A DNA stretch of 64,000 nt from Actinospica sp035493475 (lineage in GTDB: Bacteria; Actinomycetota; Actinomycetes; Streptomycetales; Catenulisporaceae): positions 1 to 64,000 of the forward strand of contig DATJIF010000212.1 in NCBI GenBank assembly GCA_035493475.1, read 5' to 3'. Shown in pieces: positions 1 through 8,673 of the stretch. Positions within the stretch are counted from its first letter, which is position 1. Every line of letters starts with the position of its first letter. Made by a program: the position numbers and the translations under genes. Below the pieces are notes generated by a model. It was given only the letters and a program-made list of their open reading frames with translations, did not search any database and was not told where the DNA came from.

Positions 1-17
1 CGGGTCCTGCATCAGTC

Positions 18-1319
18 TCAGAGGTCGCTCATGAACTGCTTGGTGTACTGCAGCGGCGACGTGCTGGTGAGGGAGTCGCAGGTGGGAGACGCGTAGTCGT
101 CGGAGCAGGGCGTGTCCCGGTCCAGCGACCAGAAGTGCAGACCGGCCAGGCCGTTGCTGACCGCGTACGACGACAGGGTGTTCACGTCGGCGATCGAGAA
201 GACCTCGCTGGTGGCGTCGTTCATGCCGATCATCGGCGTGACGGCGATCTTGCTGGCCGAGATCCCGTAGGTGTGCTCGAGGTTCTTCACCGCCTGGATC
301 GCCGACTGGGCCATCTGGCAGGTGCTGCCGGAGACGACGCAGATGCTGCTGGACGCCCCGCTGCCGTAGTCCATGGTCATCAGGTTGATGACGTAGTGGT
401 TCAGGCCGGAGCCCTTCACCGCGTTGACGACCGTGTTGCCGAGCGAGTTCACGCCGCCGTAGCTGCCGTCGGAGGCGCCCAGCGTGGCGAGCGTGAAGGA
501 GAACTGCAGGTTCGGGTACGTCGACTGCGCTCCGACCGCGGAGTTGACGAGGTTCTGGATGTCCGACGCGCTCTGGCCGCCCTCGATGTCGAAGTCGATG
601 CCGACCAGGTTCGAGCTGGCGTAACGAGCGATGAAGGAGTCCATGCCGGAGGTCGAGCCGCAGGTGAAGGTGCCCGCCGCGCCGCCGGTGGAGATGACGT
701 AGTTCAGGTTGGCGGCGTTCAACTGCGGCACGTTCTCGGCGGCCCAGTTGGCGCCCGAGACGCCGCCCCAGTTCTCGCTGCCGCAGGCGCCGGTGGCGAA
801 CGCGACGGTGAGCGCGGGCAGCTTCGGAACGTACGTCGACACCAGGCTGCCGGAGCCGACCACCGGGATGGCGGAGCCCTCGACGGCCGACTGCATCTGG
901 TAGGTGTTCCAGTTCATGTTGATGGTGACGTCCTTGTACGGGCTGAAGAGCAGGCCGCTCGACGAACCCGTGCCGGTCCCGCCGCCACCGCCACCGCCGC
1001 CGGTGCCGCCCCCGCCGCCCGACGACCCGCCGGTACACGCGCCGTTGGACGTCCACGGCTGGCCGGAGCCGCTGCCGCCGTTGTTCGTCGCCGGGTCGTT
1101 GCCCTGGGTCCACCAGTTGGCGGTGTAGTTGATCCCGTTCTCGCTGGCCTGCTGGCCCGCGGTGTAGACGGCGGTGGAGCTCCACGCCGCGGCGCACGTG
1201 GTGGCGGCCTGCGCGGCGGGCGCCGCGGCCACCACCGCCACGGCCGTGCCGCCGGCCGCCAGCCCGATCGCCGAGCCGGTCATGAGTGCTGAGTGCAGAA
1301 TCCGTCTTCCGACGCGCAT
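18..1319 (-). CDS. Secreted GH18 chitinase with CBM5/12 chitin-binding module
   Basis: Predicted extracellular endo-chitinase of 433 residues. The ATG at 1319 is preceded by GGAGGG; a longer reading to 1415 adds a non-signal-like extension and would run into the operator region. Residues about 1-38 form a Sec signal ending AAQA. Residues about 41-90 match a CBM5/12 chitin-binding domain (AWSS, VYTAG, YTANWWTQG). A Gly/Ser linker follows, then the GH18 barrel. The catalytic motif is GIDFDIEGG, with the Glu as expected proton donor. The downstream YxxD-type loop appears as MTMDYGSG. Two DasR-like boxes lie directly upstream, as is usual for Streptomyces chitinases, so induction by chitin breakdown products through DasR is inferred. 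The family call is secure; substrate preference within GH18 is not. Confidence 0.93.
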   Translation of the reverse strand: MRVGRRILHSALMTGSAIGLAAGGTAVAVVAAAPAAQAATTCAAAWSSTAVYTAGQQASENGINYTANWWTQGNDPATNNGGSGSGQPWTSNGACTGGSSGGGGGTGGGGGGGGTGTGSSSGLLFSPYKDVTINMNWNTYQMQSAVEGSAIPVVGSGSLVSTYVPKLPALTVAFATGACGSENWGGVSGANWAAENVPQLNAANLNYVISTGGAAGTFTCGSTSGMDSFIARYASSNLVGIDFDIEGGQSASDIQNLVNSAVGAQSTYPNLQFSFTLATLGASDGSYGGVNSLGNTVVNAVKGSGLNHYVINLMTMDYGSGASSSICVVSGSTCQMAQSAIQAVKNLEHTYGISASKIAVTPMIGMNDATSEVFSIADVNTLSSYAVSNGLAGLHFWSLDRDTPCSDDYASPTCDSLTSTSPLQYTKQFMSDL

Positions 1320-1416
1320 GAACCCTCCAATGGGGGGAGAGGAGCAGTGGGATGTGCGCACCTCGCCGCGCCGGGTGGGTCGGCACGGTGAGGTTTTTTG
1401 TACGCGCGGCGGCAAG

Positions 1417-1454
1417 ATTGGTCAAGACCATTCGCAAGATTGGTGCAGACCAAT
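1417..1454 (-). promoter_or_regulatory. Two tandem DasR-like operator boxes upstream of the chitinase
   Basis: ATTGGTCAAGACCATT (1417-1432) and ATTGGTGCAGACCAAT (1439-1454) are imperfect 16-bp palindromes repeated every 22 bp. They resemble the known Streptomyces dre/chitinase direct repeat built around TGGTCTAGACCA, bound by the GntR regulator DasR. They lie about 100-135 bp before the chitinase start. DasR is not encoded in this window, so the link is by motif only. Confidence 0.7.
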
Positions 1455-1537
1455 CCGAAAAAGCGATGGACGGAACGGGCAAAAGCCGCGCCTTTCGGAT
1501 GGCGGACCGGAACGCGGCGCGCTTCTAGACTGGGGGG

Positions 1538-4500
1538 ATGACCATCGCGCTGACCCTGCTCGACGACGTGCGCTGGCGCGGGACCCCGGTCGTCGGCGAA
1601 CGGCCGCAGGCGTTGCTCGCGGCGCTCGCGGCAGGCGGCGGGCGCGCGGTCGGGGCGGCGGAGCTGATCGCACTGGTGTGGGGCGAGGACGTGCCGAGCA
1701 ACGCGGTCAAGAGCCTGCAGGTGCTGGTCTCGCGGGCGCGCAGCGCGTGCGGGGCGGACGCGATCGTGCGGGACGGCGCCGGGTATCGGCTGGGCGCGGC
1801 GCCCGGCGAAGTGGACAGCGCGCGGCTGTCCGGGCTGGTCGGCGCGGCGAAATCGGCACTGGACGCAGACGCGTCACGCGCGGCCGAGCTGGCCCGGGAG
1901 GCGTTGGCCCTGGCCGATGGCCTGACCCGGGTGACGGAGGCGGAGGCCGGGCCACTCGCCGAAGTGCGACGCGCCGCCGCCGCGGACGAGGCCACCGCGC
2001 GAGTGATCCTGGCCCGGGCATCGAGCCGTACCGGTGCGCACGCGCAGGCCCTCGCCGAGCTCGAATCGGCGCACGTCGCGGCCCCGCAGGACGAATCCCT
2101 GCTCGCGGATCTGCTGCGCAGCGAGGCCGCCGTGCGCGGTCCCGCGGTGGCCCTCGAACGCTTCGAGCGGTATCGCAGAGAGCTGCGTGACCGGCTCGGC
2201 GCCGACCCCGGCGAGCCGCTGCGGCGCGCGCACCGCGAACTGCTGGCCGTGGACCGGCCGATCCGGCGCGGGGTGCGCTACGACGCGACCGAGCTGATCG
2301 GCCGTGATCAGGACCTCGACCGGCTGCGCGCGCTGCTGTCCGGTGCGCGGGTGGTCTCCCTCGTCGGCGCGGGCGGTCTCGGCAAGACCCGTCTCGCGCA
2401 CGTGCTCGCCCGCGAGGCCGCCGTGCCGGTCGTGCACTTCGTCGAACTGGTCGGCGTGACCGCGGCCGAGGACGTCGCGGTGGAGGTCGGCTCCGTGCTC
2501 GGCGTGCGCGACTCGGTCGGCGGACGCAGGGCCCTGACTCCGCAGCAGCGGGCGGATATCAGGACCCGGATCGCCCGGCTGCTCGGCCAGGCCCCGAGCC
2601 TGCTGGTGCTGGACAACTGCGAGCACGTGATCGAGGCGGCGGCCGAGCTCGTCGCCTTCCTCATCGCCACCACCCCGGACCTGCGCGTGCTCACCACCAG
2701 CCGCGCGCCGCTGGCCATCGGGGGCGAGCGTGTCTACCCGCTCGGCGAACTCGACGCGGCGGACGCGGCCGAACTCTTCCGCGAACGGGCGGTGGCCGCG
2801 CGCCCGGACGTGCGGCTCGACGAGCGGATCGTGGCCGACATCGTCGCCCGGCTCGACGGCCTGCCGCTGGCGATCGAACTCGCCGCGGCCAAGACCAGGG
2901 TCATGTCGGTCGAGGAGATCGACCGGCGGCTGGAGGACCGGTTCGCGCTGCTGCGCGGCGGCGACCGGAGCGCGCCGGACCGGCATCGGGCGCTGCTCAC
3001 CGTCATCGAGTGGTCCTGGAATCTGCTGACGGCGGCCGAACAGCGTGCGCTGCGCCGGCTCGCGCTGTTCCACGACGGATTCACCCTCGACGCCGCGGAA
3101 TCCGTGCTCGGCCCCGACGCCATCGACGCGGTGCACGGACTCGTCGACCAGTCGCTGCTCAGCGTGCGCGAAACGCCCGCCGGAGTGCGCTACCGGATGC
3201 TCGAAACAGTCCGCGAATACGGCCGGATGCGGCTCGCCGAAGCCGGAGAACAAGACGAGGCACGCACCGCGCAACGCCGCTGGGCCGCCGACTACGCCTC
3301 CGCGCAGCATTCGGGCCTCGGCGGGATCGGCCAGTACGAGGCCGTCGACGTGCTGGCCGCCGAGGAGACCAACCTGGCCGACGAACTGCGCGCGGCCATC
3401 GCGGACGGCGACCGGGACTCACTCGTCCGGCTGCTCGCCCCGCTCGGCACGTTCTGGATGATGCGCGGCGACCACCTGCGGCTGCTGGTGCTCGCCGACG
3501 CGGTCACCGAGGCGCTCGACGGCTGGGAGCCGTCCCCCGAGATCGCCGACACGACCCGCGCCGCCGTCGCCGTCATCCTCAGCAACATCCTGATGATGTC
3601 CGACGAGCACGACGGATCGCTGCTCGACCTCATGCGCCGACTCGGCCCGGGCGACGGCGCCGACACGAGCGTCAGCAGCCTGATCCGCGCGCTGCTCAGC
3701 TACCAGCCGTCGGACGGGGCCGGGTTCCGCGCCCGGCTCGCCGAACTCGCCGAGGATCCGGACCGGCTCGTCGCGTACACGGCCAACCTCCGGCTCAGCC
3801 ACCAGCGCGAGAACGGCGGCGATCCGCACGGCGCGCTCGAATCCGCCGGGCGCGCGCTGGCCCTGGCCCGGGACGAGGACGGACCGTGGGCGAACGCGCT
3901 GCCGCGCACCTTCCTGGCCCAGCTGACCATGCACGTCGGCGACCGGGCCACCGCCGTCGAGCACGCCCGGGTCGCGCTGCCGGTGATGCGGCGGCTCGGC
4001 GCGATCGACGACGAACTGCAACTGCGTTCGCTGCTCGTGCTCTGCGCCGTCGCGGACGGGGACCTCGCGCAGGCGGAGGCGGAACTCGGACGGATCGAGG
4101 CCGTGGACGAGCGGCTCGCCCCGTTCGGCTCGACCTACTTCCGCTACATCTGCCGCGGCGAGATGTGCTTCGCCGCCGGTGACACCAAGCGCGGCCTGCG
4201 CCTGTACCGCGAGTGCGAGGCCCAGATGCGCGACTTCGAGTTCCCCGGCGTGGCCAAGACCGGCACCGAGCCCTGGAGCCTGTTCGGCGACGCGCTCGCG
4301 CTGAGCGCGCACGCCTGGTACGCCGCGGAGGACGACGAGGCGCACGGCCTGCGGCTGTTCGGCGAGTGCCGGGCCGGCGGTCTCAAGGTGCTGACCCCCG
4401 AGTTCGGCCGCATCGACTTCCCGGCCGCCGGAATGCTGCTCTACGCACTCGGCGCGTGGGCCCTGCTGCGCGGAGCCGCGCCGCCGAAGGACGCGCTGCG

Positions 4501-4696
4501 CCTGCTCGCCCTCGCCGAACGCTTCGCCTACAACCGGATGATCCCGACGATGATGTGGGAACGCATCGTCCCCCGCGCCGAGCAGGCCCTCCCCGGCGCC
4601 CTGGCCGAATTCGCGGCCGAATACGCCGAGCACCGCCCGCCGGACCTGGTGACCGAGGCCTGGCAGGCGGTGCGGCGGATCCGCGCCGTGGACTAG
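1538..4696 (+). CDS. AfsR/SARP-type transcriptional regulator with BTAD, NB-ARC ATPase and TPR region
   Basis: A 1052-residue cytoplasmic regulator. Residues about 1-85 are an OmpR-like winged helix (LVWGEDVPSNAVKSLQVLVS). Residues about 90-235 are a bacterial transcriptional activation domain with LERFERYRRELRDRLG near its end. Residues about 245-500 are an NB-ARC/STAND ATPase with Walker A VGAGGLGKT and Walker B LLVLDNCEH, followed by the TSRAPL sensor motif. The remainder is helical repeats of TPR type. Such proteins activate secondary metabolism or specialised loci after ligand or phosphorylation input. No biosynthetic cluster lies next to it; the neighbours are a chitinase (divergent) and a DrrAB-type exporter (convergent), so its target is unknown. 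It ends in the first unit of an 18-bp tandem repeat. Confidence 0.9.
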   Translation: MTIALTLLDDVRWRGTPVVGERPQALLAALAAGGGRAVGAAELIALVWGEDVPSNAVKSLQVLVSRARSACGADAIVRDGAGYRLGAAPGEVDSARLSGLVGAAKSALDADASRAAELAREALALADGLTRVTEAEAGPLAEVRRAAAADEATARVILARASSRTGAHAQALAELESAHVAAPQDESLLADLLRSEAAVRGPAVALERFERYRRELRDRLGADPGEPLRRAHRELLAVDRPIRRGVRYDATELIGRDQDLDRLRALLSGARVVSLVGAGGLGKTRLAHVLAREAAVPVVHFVELVGVTAAEDVAVEVGSVLGVRDSVGGRRALTPQQRADIRTRIARLLGQAPSLLVLDNCEHVIEAAAELVAFLIATTPDLRVLTTSRAPLAIGGERVYPLGELDAADAAELFRERAVAARPDVRLDERIVADIVARLDGLPLAIELAAAKTRVMSVEEIDRRLEDRFALLRGGDRSAPDRHRALLTVIEWSWNLLTAAEQRALRRLALFHDGFTLDAAESVLGPDAIDAVHGLVDQSLLSVRETPAGVRYRMLETVREYGRMRLAEAGEQDEARTAQRRWAADYASAQHSGLGGIGQYEAVDVLAAEETNLADELRAAIADGDRDSLVRLLAPLGTFWMMRGDHLRLLVLADAVTEALDGWEPSPEIADTTRAAVAVILSNILMMSDEHDGSLLDLMRRLGPGDGADTSVSSLIRALLSYQPSDGAGFRARLAELAEDPDRLVAYTANLRLSHQRENGGDPHGALESAGRALALARDEDGPWANALPRTFLAQLTMHVGDRATAVEHARVALPVMRRLGAIDDELQLRSLLVLCAVADGDLAQAEAELGRIEAVDERLAPFGSTYFRYICRGEMCFAAGDTKRGLRLYRECEAQMRDFEFPGVAKTGTEPWSLFGDALALSAHAWYAAEDDEAHGLRLFGECRAGGLKVLTPEFGRIDFPAAGMLLYALGAWALLRGAAPPKDALRLLALAERFAYNRMIPTMMWERIVPRAEQALPGALAEFAAEYAEHRPPDLVTEAWQAVRRIRAVD

Positions 4697-4738
4697 AGCT
4701 GCGGGACGGGCTAGAGCTGCGCGACGGGCTAGAGCTGG
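4693..4738. repeat. 18-bp tandem repeat spanning the convergent 3' ends of two genes
   Basis: CTAGAGCTGC recurs at 4693, 4711 and 4729 with a period of 18 bp (the last copy ends CTGG). The first unit holds the stop of the SARP gene and the third the stop of the ABC permease gene on the other strand. This is one of six similar 3'-end echoes in the window. Confidence 0.85.
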
Positions 4739-5589
4739 CGGCGGTAGCTGCGCACGGACAGCGGCGCGAAGACCGCGATCACCACGACGCAGGCGAGCAG
4801 CGTCCAGCCGACCTCCCCGCCGACCACGCCGTCGTTGGCCAGGCTGCGCGTCGCCGAGACCATGTGCGAGACCGGGTTGACCTTCACGAAGTCGGCGAGC
4901 CAGCCCGGCAGCGTCGTCACCGGCACGAACGCGTTCGACAGGAAGGTCAGCGGGAACAGGATCAGCATCGACATGCCCTGCACCGCGGTCGCGCTCTTCG
5001 CGATCGTGCCGATCCAGGTGAACGCCCAGGCGAGCGACCAGCCGGTGAACATCGCCAGCAGGATCGCGCCGAGCACGCCGAACGTGCCGCCGCCGGGCCG
5101 GTAGCCGATGGCCAGTCCGGTGACGAAGGTCAGCCCGGCCGCGATCAGGTAGCGCACCAGGTCGGCGACCATCGGCCCGGCCAGCGGGGCGATCCGGGCC
5201 ATCGGCAGCGCCCGGAACCGGTCGAACACGCCCTTCTCCATGTCCTCGCGCAGCTGCACGCCGGTGGCCATGCACGTGGTCAGCACGGTCTGCGCGACGA
5301 TGCCCGGGATCAGCTGCGGCAGGTAGGCGTGCACGTTCCCGGAGATCGCGCCGCCGAAGATGTACGCGAACATCGCCGTGAACAGCAGCGGCTGCACCGT
5401 CACGTCGAAGAACTGCTCCGGGTTGCGGCGCATCTTCTTCAGCGCGCGCCAGGCCATCAGCAGCGTCTGCGCCGTGGTCTCGGCGAGGCTGACGCGTGGG
5501 CGGGCGGCCGCCACGGCGGCGGCGGGATCGACGGCGCCGCGGACCGGCGCCTTCGGGGCGGACGTGAATTCCGCGGTCGCAGTACTCAT
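4729..5589 (-). CDS. ABC-2 type exporter permease (DrrB-like)
   Basis: Integral membrane subunit of 286 residues for a two-component exporter. The N-terminus is cytoplasmic, followed by about six hydrophobic segments (such as FVTGLAIGYRP and MLILFPLTFLSNAFVP) and the ABC-2 signature region around EDMEKGVFDRFRALPMAR. The FLSNAFVPV stretch followed by a VNPVSHMV motif is typical of DrrB/daunorubicin-resistance permeases. Its ATG overlaps the TGA of the upstream ATPase gene (ATGA), so the two are translationally coupled. Substrate cannot be told from sequence; a drug, lipid or peptide are all possible. Confidence 0.9.
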   Translation of the reverse strand: MSTATAEFTSAPKAPVRGAVDPAAAVAAARPRVSLAETTAQTLLMAWRALKKMRRNPEQFFDVTVQPLLFTAMFAYIFGGAISGNVHAYLPQLIPGIVAQTVLTTCMATGVQLREDMEKGVFDRFRALPMARIAPLAGPMVADLVRYLIAAGLTFVTGLAIGYRPGGGTFGVLGAILLAMFTGWSLAWAFTWIGTIAKSATAVQGMSMLILFPLTFLSNAFVPVTTLPGWLADFVKVNPVSHMVSATRSLANDGVVGGEVGWTLLACVVVIAVFAPLSVRSYRRQL

Positions 5590-6575
5590 CGAACCTCCTC
5601 CAGTACGTTCTCGGCGGTCTCATCGTTCTCTGCTTCGGCACCGTGCCCGGTGATCGCGAGGAAGACCTCGTCGAGGGTCGGCTGCGCCACGCTGACCGAC
5701 GCGATCGCCACGCCGGCCTCGCGAAAGCCGATCAGCACGTCGGCGGCCCGGTCGGCGTCCTGCAGCGGCACGTTCATCCGCCCGGACTCGGGGGTGAGCA
5801 CCGGCTCGGCCCCGGCGACCCGCCGCACGATCCGGCGCGCCGCCTCCTCGTCGGCGCCCGGGGCGAGCCGCAGCTGCAGGGTCGAGTTGCCGACCGAGGA
5901 CTTGAGCTCGTCCGGCGTGCCCTCGGCGACCTTGCGGCCCCGGTCGATCACCGCGATCCGGTCCGCGAGCTGGTCGGCCTCGTCGAGGTACTGCGTGGTC
6001 AGCAGCACCGTGCAGCCGTCGGCGACCAGCCCGCGGATGGTGTCCCACATCTCGCCGCGGGTGCGCGGGTCGAGGCCGGTGGTCGGCTCGTCCAGGAAGA
6101 TCAGCGGCGGCCGGGTGATCAGGCTCGCGGCGAGGTCGAGCCGGCGCCGCATCCCGCCGGAGAAGTGCTCGATCGTCTTGTCCGCGGCGTCCTGCAGGCT
6201 GAACTGCTCCAGCAGCCGTGCCGCGGCCGCCCGCGCGTCCGCCGAGCTCAGCCCCTGCAAGCGGCCGAACATCCACAGATTCTCGGTGGCCGTGAGCTTC
6301 TCGTCCACCGACGCGAACTGCCCGGTGACGCCGATCAACTGCCGGATCCGGTGCGGCTCGCGGGCCACGTCCACCCCGAACACCGAAGCGCGCCCGGCAT
6401 CGATCGGCAGCAGCGTGGCGAGCATCCGCAGCGCCGTCGTCTTGCCCGCACCGTTCGGCCCGAGCACACCGAAGATCTCGCCTTCACCCACCCGCAGGTC
6501 GATCCCGTCGACCGCCCGGAAGCGACCGAACTGCTTCACCAGCCCGGTCGCCTCGATGGCGTTGGTCCCTGTCAT
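5586..6575 (-). CDS. ABC transporter ATP-binding protein (DrrA-like)
   Basis: Nucleotide-binding subunit of 329 residues for the coupled ABC-2 permease. Walker A is GPNGAGKTT, the signature motif is HFSGGMRRR, Walker B with catalytic Glu is LIFLDEPTTGLD, and the C-terminal extension resembles the DrrA family (VFLAITGHGAE near the end). The ATG at 6575 follows a GGGAGAGGGAGACG ribosome-binding region; an upstream extension to 6695 has no supporting features. It sits 67 bp after the MFS gene on the same strand, so read-through from the regulated MFS promoter is possible. Confidence 0.93.
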   Translation of the reverse strand: MTGTNAIEATGLVKQFGRFRAVDGIDLRVGEGEIFGVLGPNGAGKTTALRMLATLLPIDAGRASVFGVDVAREPHRIRQLIGVTGQFASVDEKLTATENLWMFGRLQGLSSADARAAAARLLEQFSLQDAADKTIEHFSGGMRRRLDLAASLITRPPLIFLDEPTTGLDPRTRGEMWDTIRGLVADGCTVLLTTQYLDEADQLADRIAVIDRGRKVAEGTPDELKSSVGNSTLQLRLAPGADEEAARRIVRRVAGAEPVLTPESGRMNVPLQDADRAADVLIGFREAGVAIASVSVAQPTLDEVFLAITGHGAEAENDETAENVLEEVR

Positions 6576-6642
6576 CGTCTCCCTCTCCCTCGCTCCGTGG
6601 TGGTCACGATTGGAAAGGTAGGCGGCCCCGGATTCACGACGG

Positions 6643-8049
6643 CTACACGGCGGTATCACGGCTGGTGTCGGTGAACCTGGGCAGTGCGGCGGCACCGAGC
6701 GCGAGCAGCGCGACGATGCCCATCTGGATGTATTCGACGGTGGAGAAGGCGTGCGGATAACTGCGCGGCGCGAGGCTCAGGTAGAGCGTGCCGAGGGTGG
6801 CGACGCCGAGCGCGAGCCCGGACTGCTGCAGGGTGATCAGCGCGCCGCTGCCGATCCCGCCGAGGTGCATGGGCACGTCCGCGAGAACGCTGCGGAATAG
6901 CCCCGCGAAGAGCATCGACTGCCCAGCGCCGACGAGGGCGAGCGGGAGCGCCATCGACAGCAGGCTGACGTGCGGCCAGTCGTCCACGATGACCGTGACC
7001 AGCCAACCGAGCCCGGCCAGTTGGACGAGCGCGCCGCCGGACAGCGCCGCGCGGCCGAAGCGTCCGATCAGCCTGGGCGCGAACAGGGATCCGGCGAGGA
7101 AGAGCACTGCCATCGGCACGATCGCCAGGCCGCCGTGCAGCGCGTCGTTGTGCAGCCCGTCCTGCACGGTGAGTGCGAACACGAACATGAACGCGCCGAA
7201 TCCCATACTGAAGATCAGTACCAGGATCAGGCCACGCGACATCGACGGCAGCCGCAGCAGCGACGGCGGCAGCAACGGAACCTCGCCACGCCCCTCAGCG
7301 CGCTTCTCAACCGCGTACGTGACGACCCCCAAGGCGACGGCGAGCGCGATCAGCACCCACGTCCACCAAGGCCAGCCGAGCGAATGGCCCTCGGTCAGCG
7401 GGACCAGCAGCGCGGTGAGCGTGGCGGCGAACAGGATCGTGCCGGGCACGTCGATGCCGACCGGGTGCGGCGAGCGCGTGGCCGGGACGACGCGCACGGC
7501 GGTCAGCAGCACGACGACGCCGACCGGCACGTTCACCAGGAAGATCGGGCGCCACGTGCTGCCCGCGATGTCCGCGCTGACCAGCACTCCCCCGACGATC
7601 TGCCCGACGACCGCCGCGATGCCGGACGTGGCGCCGTAGAGGGCCAGGGCGCGGGCCTTGCGTTCGCCGTCGAGGGTGTGGTGGAACGTGGCGAGCACCT
7701 GCGGGATCAGCAGCGCGGCCGTGGCGCCCTGAACTATTCGCGCACTGATCAGGAAGCCTGCGGTCGGCGCGAGACCGCAGGCCAGTGAGGCGAGCACGAA
7801 GCCGACGAGCGCGAGCAGGAACACGCCGCGGCGCCCGAAGCGGTCCCCCAGGCGTCCGCCGAGCACCAGCAGCGCCGCGTACGCGACTCCGTACCCCGCG
7901 ATGACGAGTTCGAGCTCCGGCGCGGAGGCGTGCAGATCGGCGTCGATGCTGGGCAGCGCGACGTTGGTGATGAAGAAATCCATGATCGGCATGAACGCGC
8001 CGGCCAGCAGGATGAGCACCCCGACGGGGCGCAGGGCGGTAGTGGTCAC
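6643..8049 (-). CDS. MFS multidrug efflux transporter (DHA2, 14-TMS type)
   Basis: Proton-coupled efflux pump of 468 residues with about 14 hydrophobic segments. The motif GGRLGDRFGRRGVF is the loop 2-3 MFS signature, and the DHA2 motif C region reads GPTAGFLISARIVQGATAALLIPQVL-like (seen in parts). I place the start at the GTG at 8049, which has GGGAG five bases upstream; the TTG at 8061 would only add MGVA. Divergent from a MarR regulator whose operator overlaps the MFS promoter, the classic layout of a repressed drug exporter. Substrate unknown. Confidence 0.92.
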   Translation of the reverse strand: MTTTALRPVGVLILLAGAFMPIMDFFITNVALPSIDADLHASAPELELVIAGYGVAYAALLVLGGRLGDRFGRRGVFLLALVGFVLASLACGLAPTAGFLISARIVQGATAALLIPQVLATFHHTLDGERKARALALYGATSGIAAVVGQIVGGVLVSADIAGSTWRPIFLVNVPVGVVVLLTAVRVVPATRSPHPVGIDVPGTILFAATLTALLVPLTEGHSLGWPWWTWVLIALAVALGVVTYAVEKRAEGRGEVPLLPPSLLRLPSMSRGLILVLIFSMGFGAFMFVFALTVQDGLHNDALHGGLAIVPMAVLFLAGSLFAPRLIGRFGRAALSGGALVQLAGLGWLVTVIVDDWPHVSLLSMALPLALVGAGQSMLFAGLFRSVLADVPMHLGGIGSGALITLQQSGLALGVATLGTLYLSLAPRSYPHAFSTVEYIQMGIVALLALGAAALPRFTDTSRDTAV

Positions 8050-8062
8050 AGCGACTCCCAAG

Positions 8063-8113
8063 TAGTTATCTCGGCATGACTATATGGAGATAACTAGTAT
8101 GGGTCAATAACTA
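8063..8113. promoter_or_regulatory. MarR operator over the divergent MFS/MarR promoters
   Basis: A perfect inverted repeat TAGTTATCTC (8063-8072) / GAGATAACTA (8087-8096) lies in the short gap. On the minus strand TTGACC (8102-8107), a 17-bp spacer and TATAGT (8079-8084) form a near-consensus sigma-70 promoter for the MFS gene; the operator covers its spacer and start site. A third half-site ATAACTA is at 8107-8113, and TAACTA (8108-8113) sits six bases before the MarR GTG, fitting a leaderless regulator transcript. Confidence 0.8.
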
Positions 8114-8119
8114 TGCCCA

Positions 8120-8650
8120 GTGACGTATCATGGCGGCATGGCAGCAGCACGACACCCCGCCCCGGCCGACGCTCCCGCCCCTGCCGACGACCCGCGCTGG
8201 GCCGAGCTCGCCGACCTGACGCTGGTCGTCGCCCGCGAGATCCAGGTCCGCGGCTACGCCGACCCCGAGGCCGTCCCGCTCACCCAGACCGAGGGCACGG
8301 TCATGCGCCACCTCAACGAGAACGACGGCGCCGCACCCAGCGTGATCGCGGCCGCGACCGGCCTGCAGCGCACGAACCTGGCGACCGTACTCACCGGCCT
8401 GCAACGCAAGGGCCTGGTCGAACGCCGCCAGTCCGCGGCGGACGGCCGCGCCGCCTCGATCCACACCACCGAGCACGGCCGCGCCAACTACGCCCTCGTA
8501 CAGAAGGAGTGGGGCGCCGCCGTCCACGACGCCGCCGCCGATCGCGCAGTCGGCCACCTCGACGCGGCGCTCGCACTCCTCCGAGAAATCCGCAGCGGCC
8601 TCGTCGAGACACGCCCCGCGACGCCGGGCAGACCGGCCGCCCTCATGTAA
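8120..8650 (+). CDS. MarR family transcriptional regulator
   Basis: A 176-residue winged-helix repressor. Residues about 50-125 hold the MarR fold: LTQTEGTVMRHLNEN, then the recognition helix region ATGLQRTNLATVLTGLQRKGLV and the wing ERRQSAADGRA. It is divergent from the MFS pump and very likely represses it through the inverted repeat between them. The start is uncertain: GTG at 8120 fits a leaderless mRNA, while ATG at 8138 would remove six residues. The C-terminal tail (about 20 residues, Arg/Pro-rich) is not conserved in the family. Confidence 0.88.
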   Translation: MTYHGGMAAARHPAPADAPAPADDPRWAELADLTLVVAREIQVRGYADPEAVPLTQTEGTVMRHLNENDGAAPSVIAAATGLQRTNLATVLTGLQRKGLVERRQSAADGRAASIHTTEHGRANYALVQKEWGAAVHDAAADRAVGHLDAALALLREIRSGLVETRPATPGRPAALM

Positions 8651-8673
8651 GCGACCGTCAGATCACACCTCGG

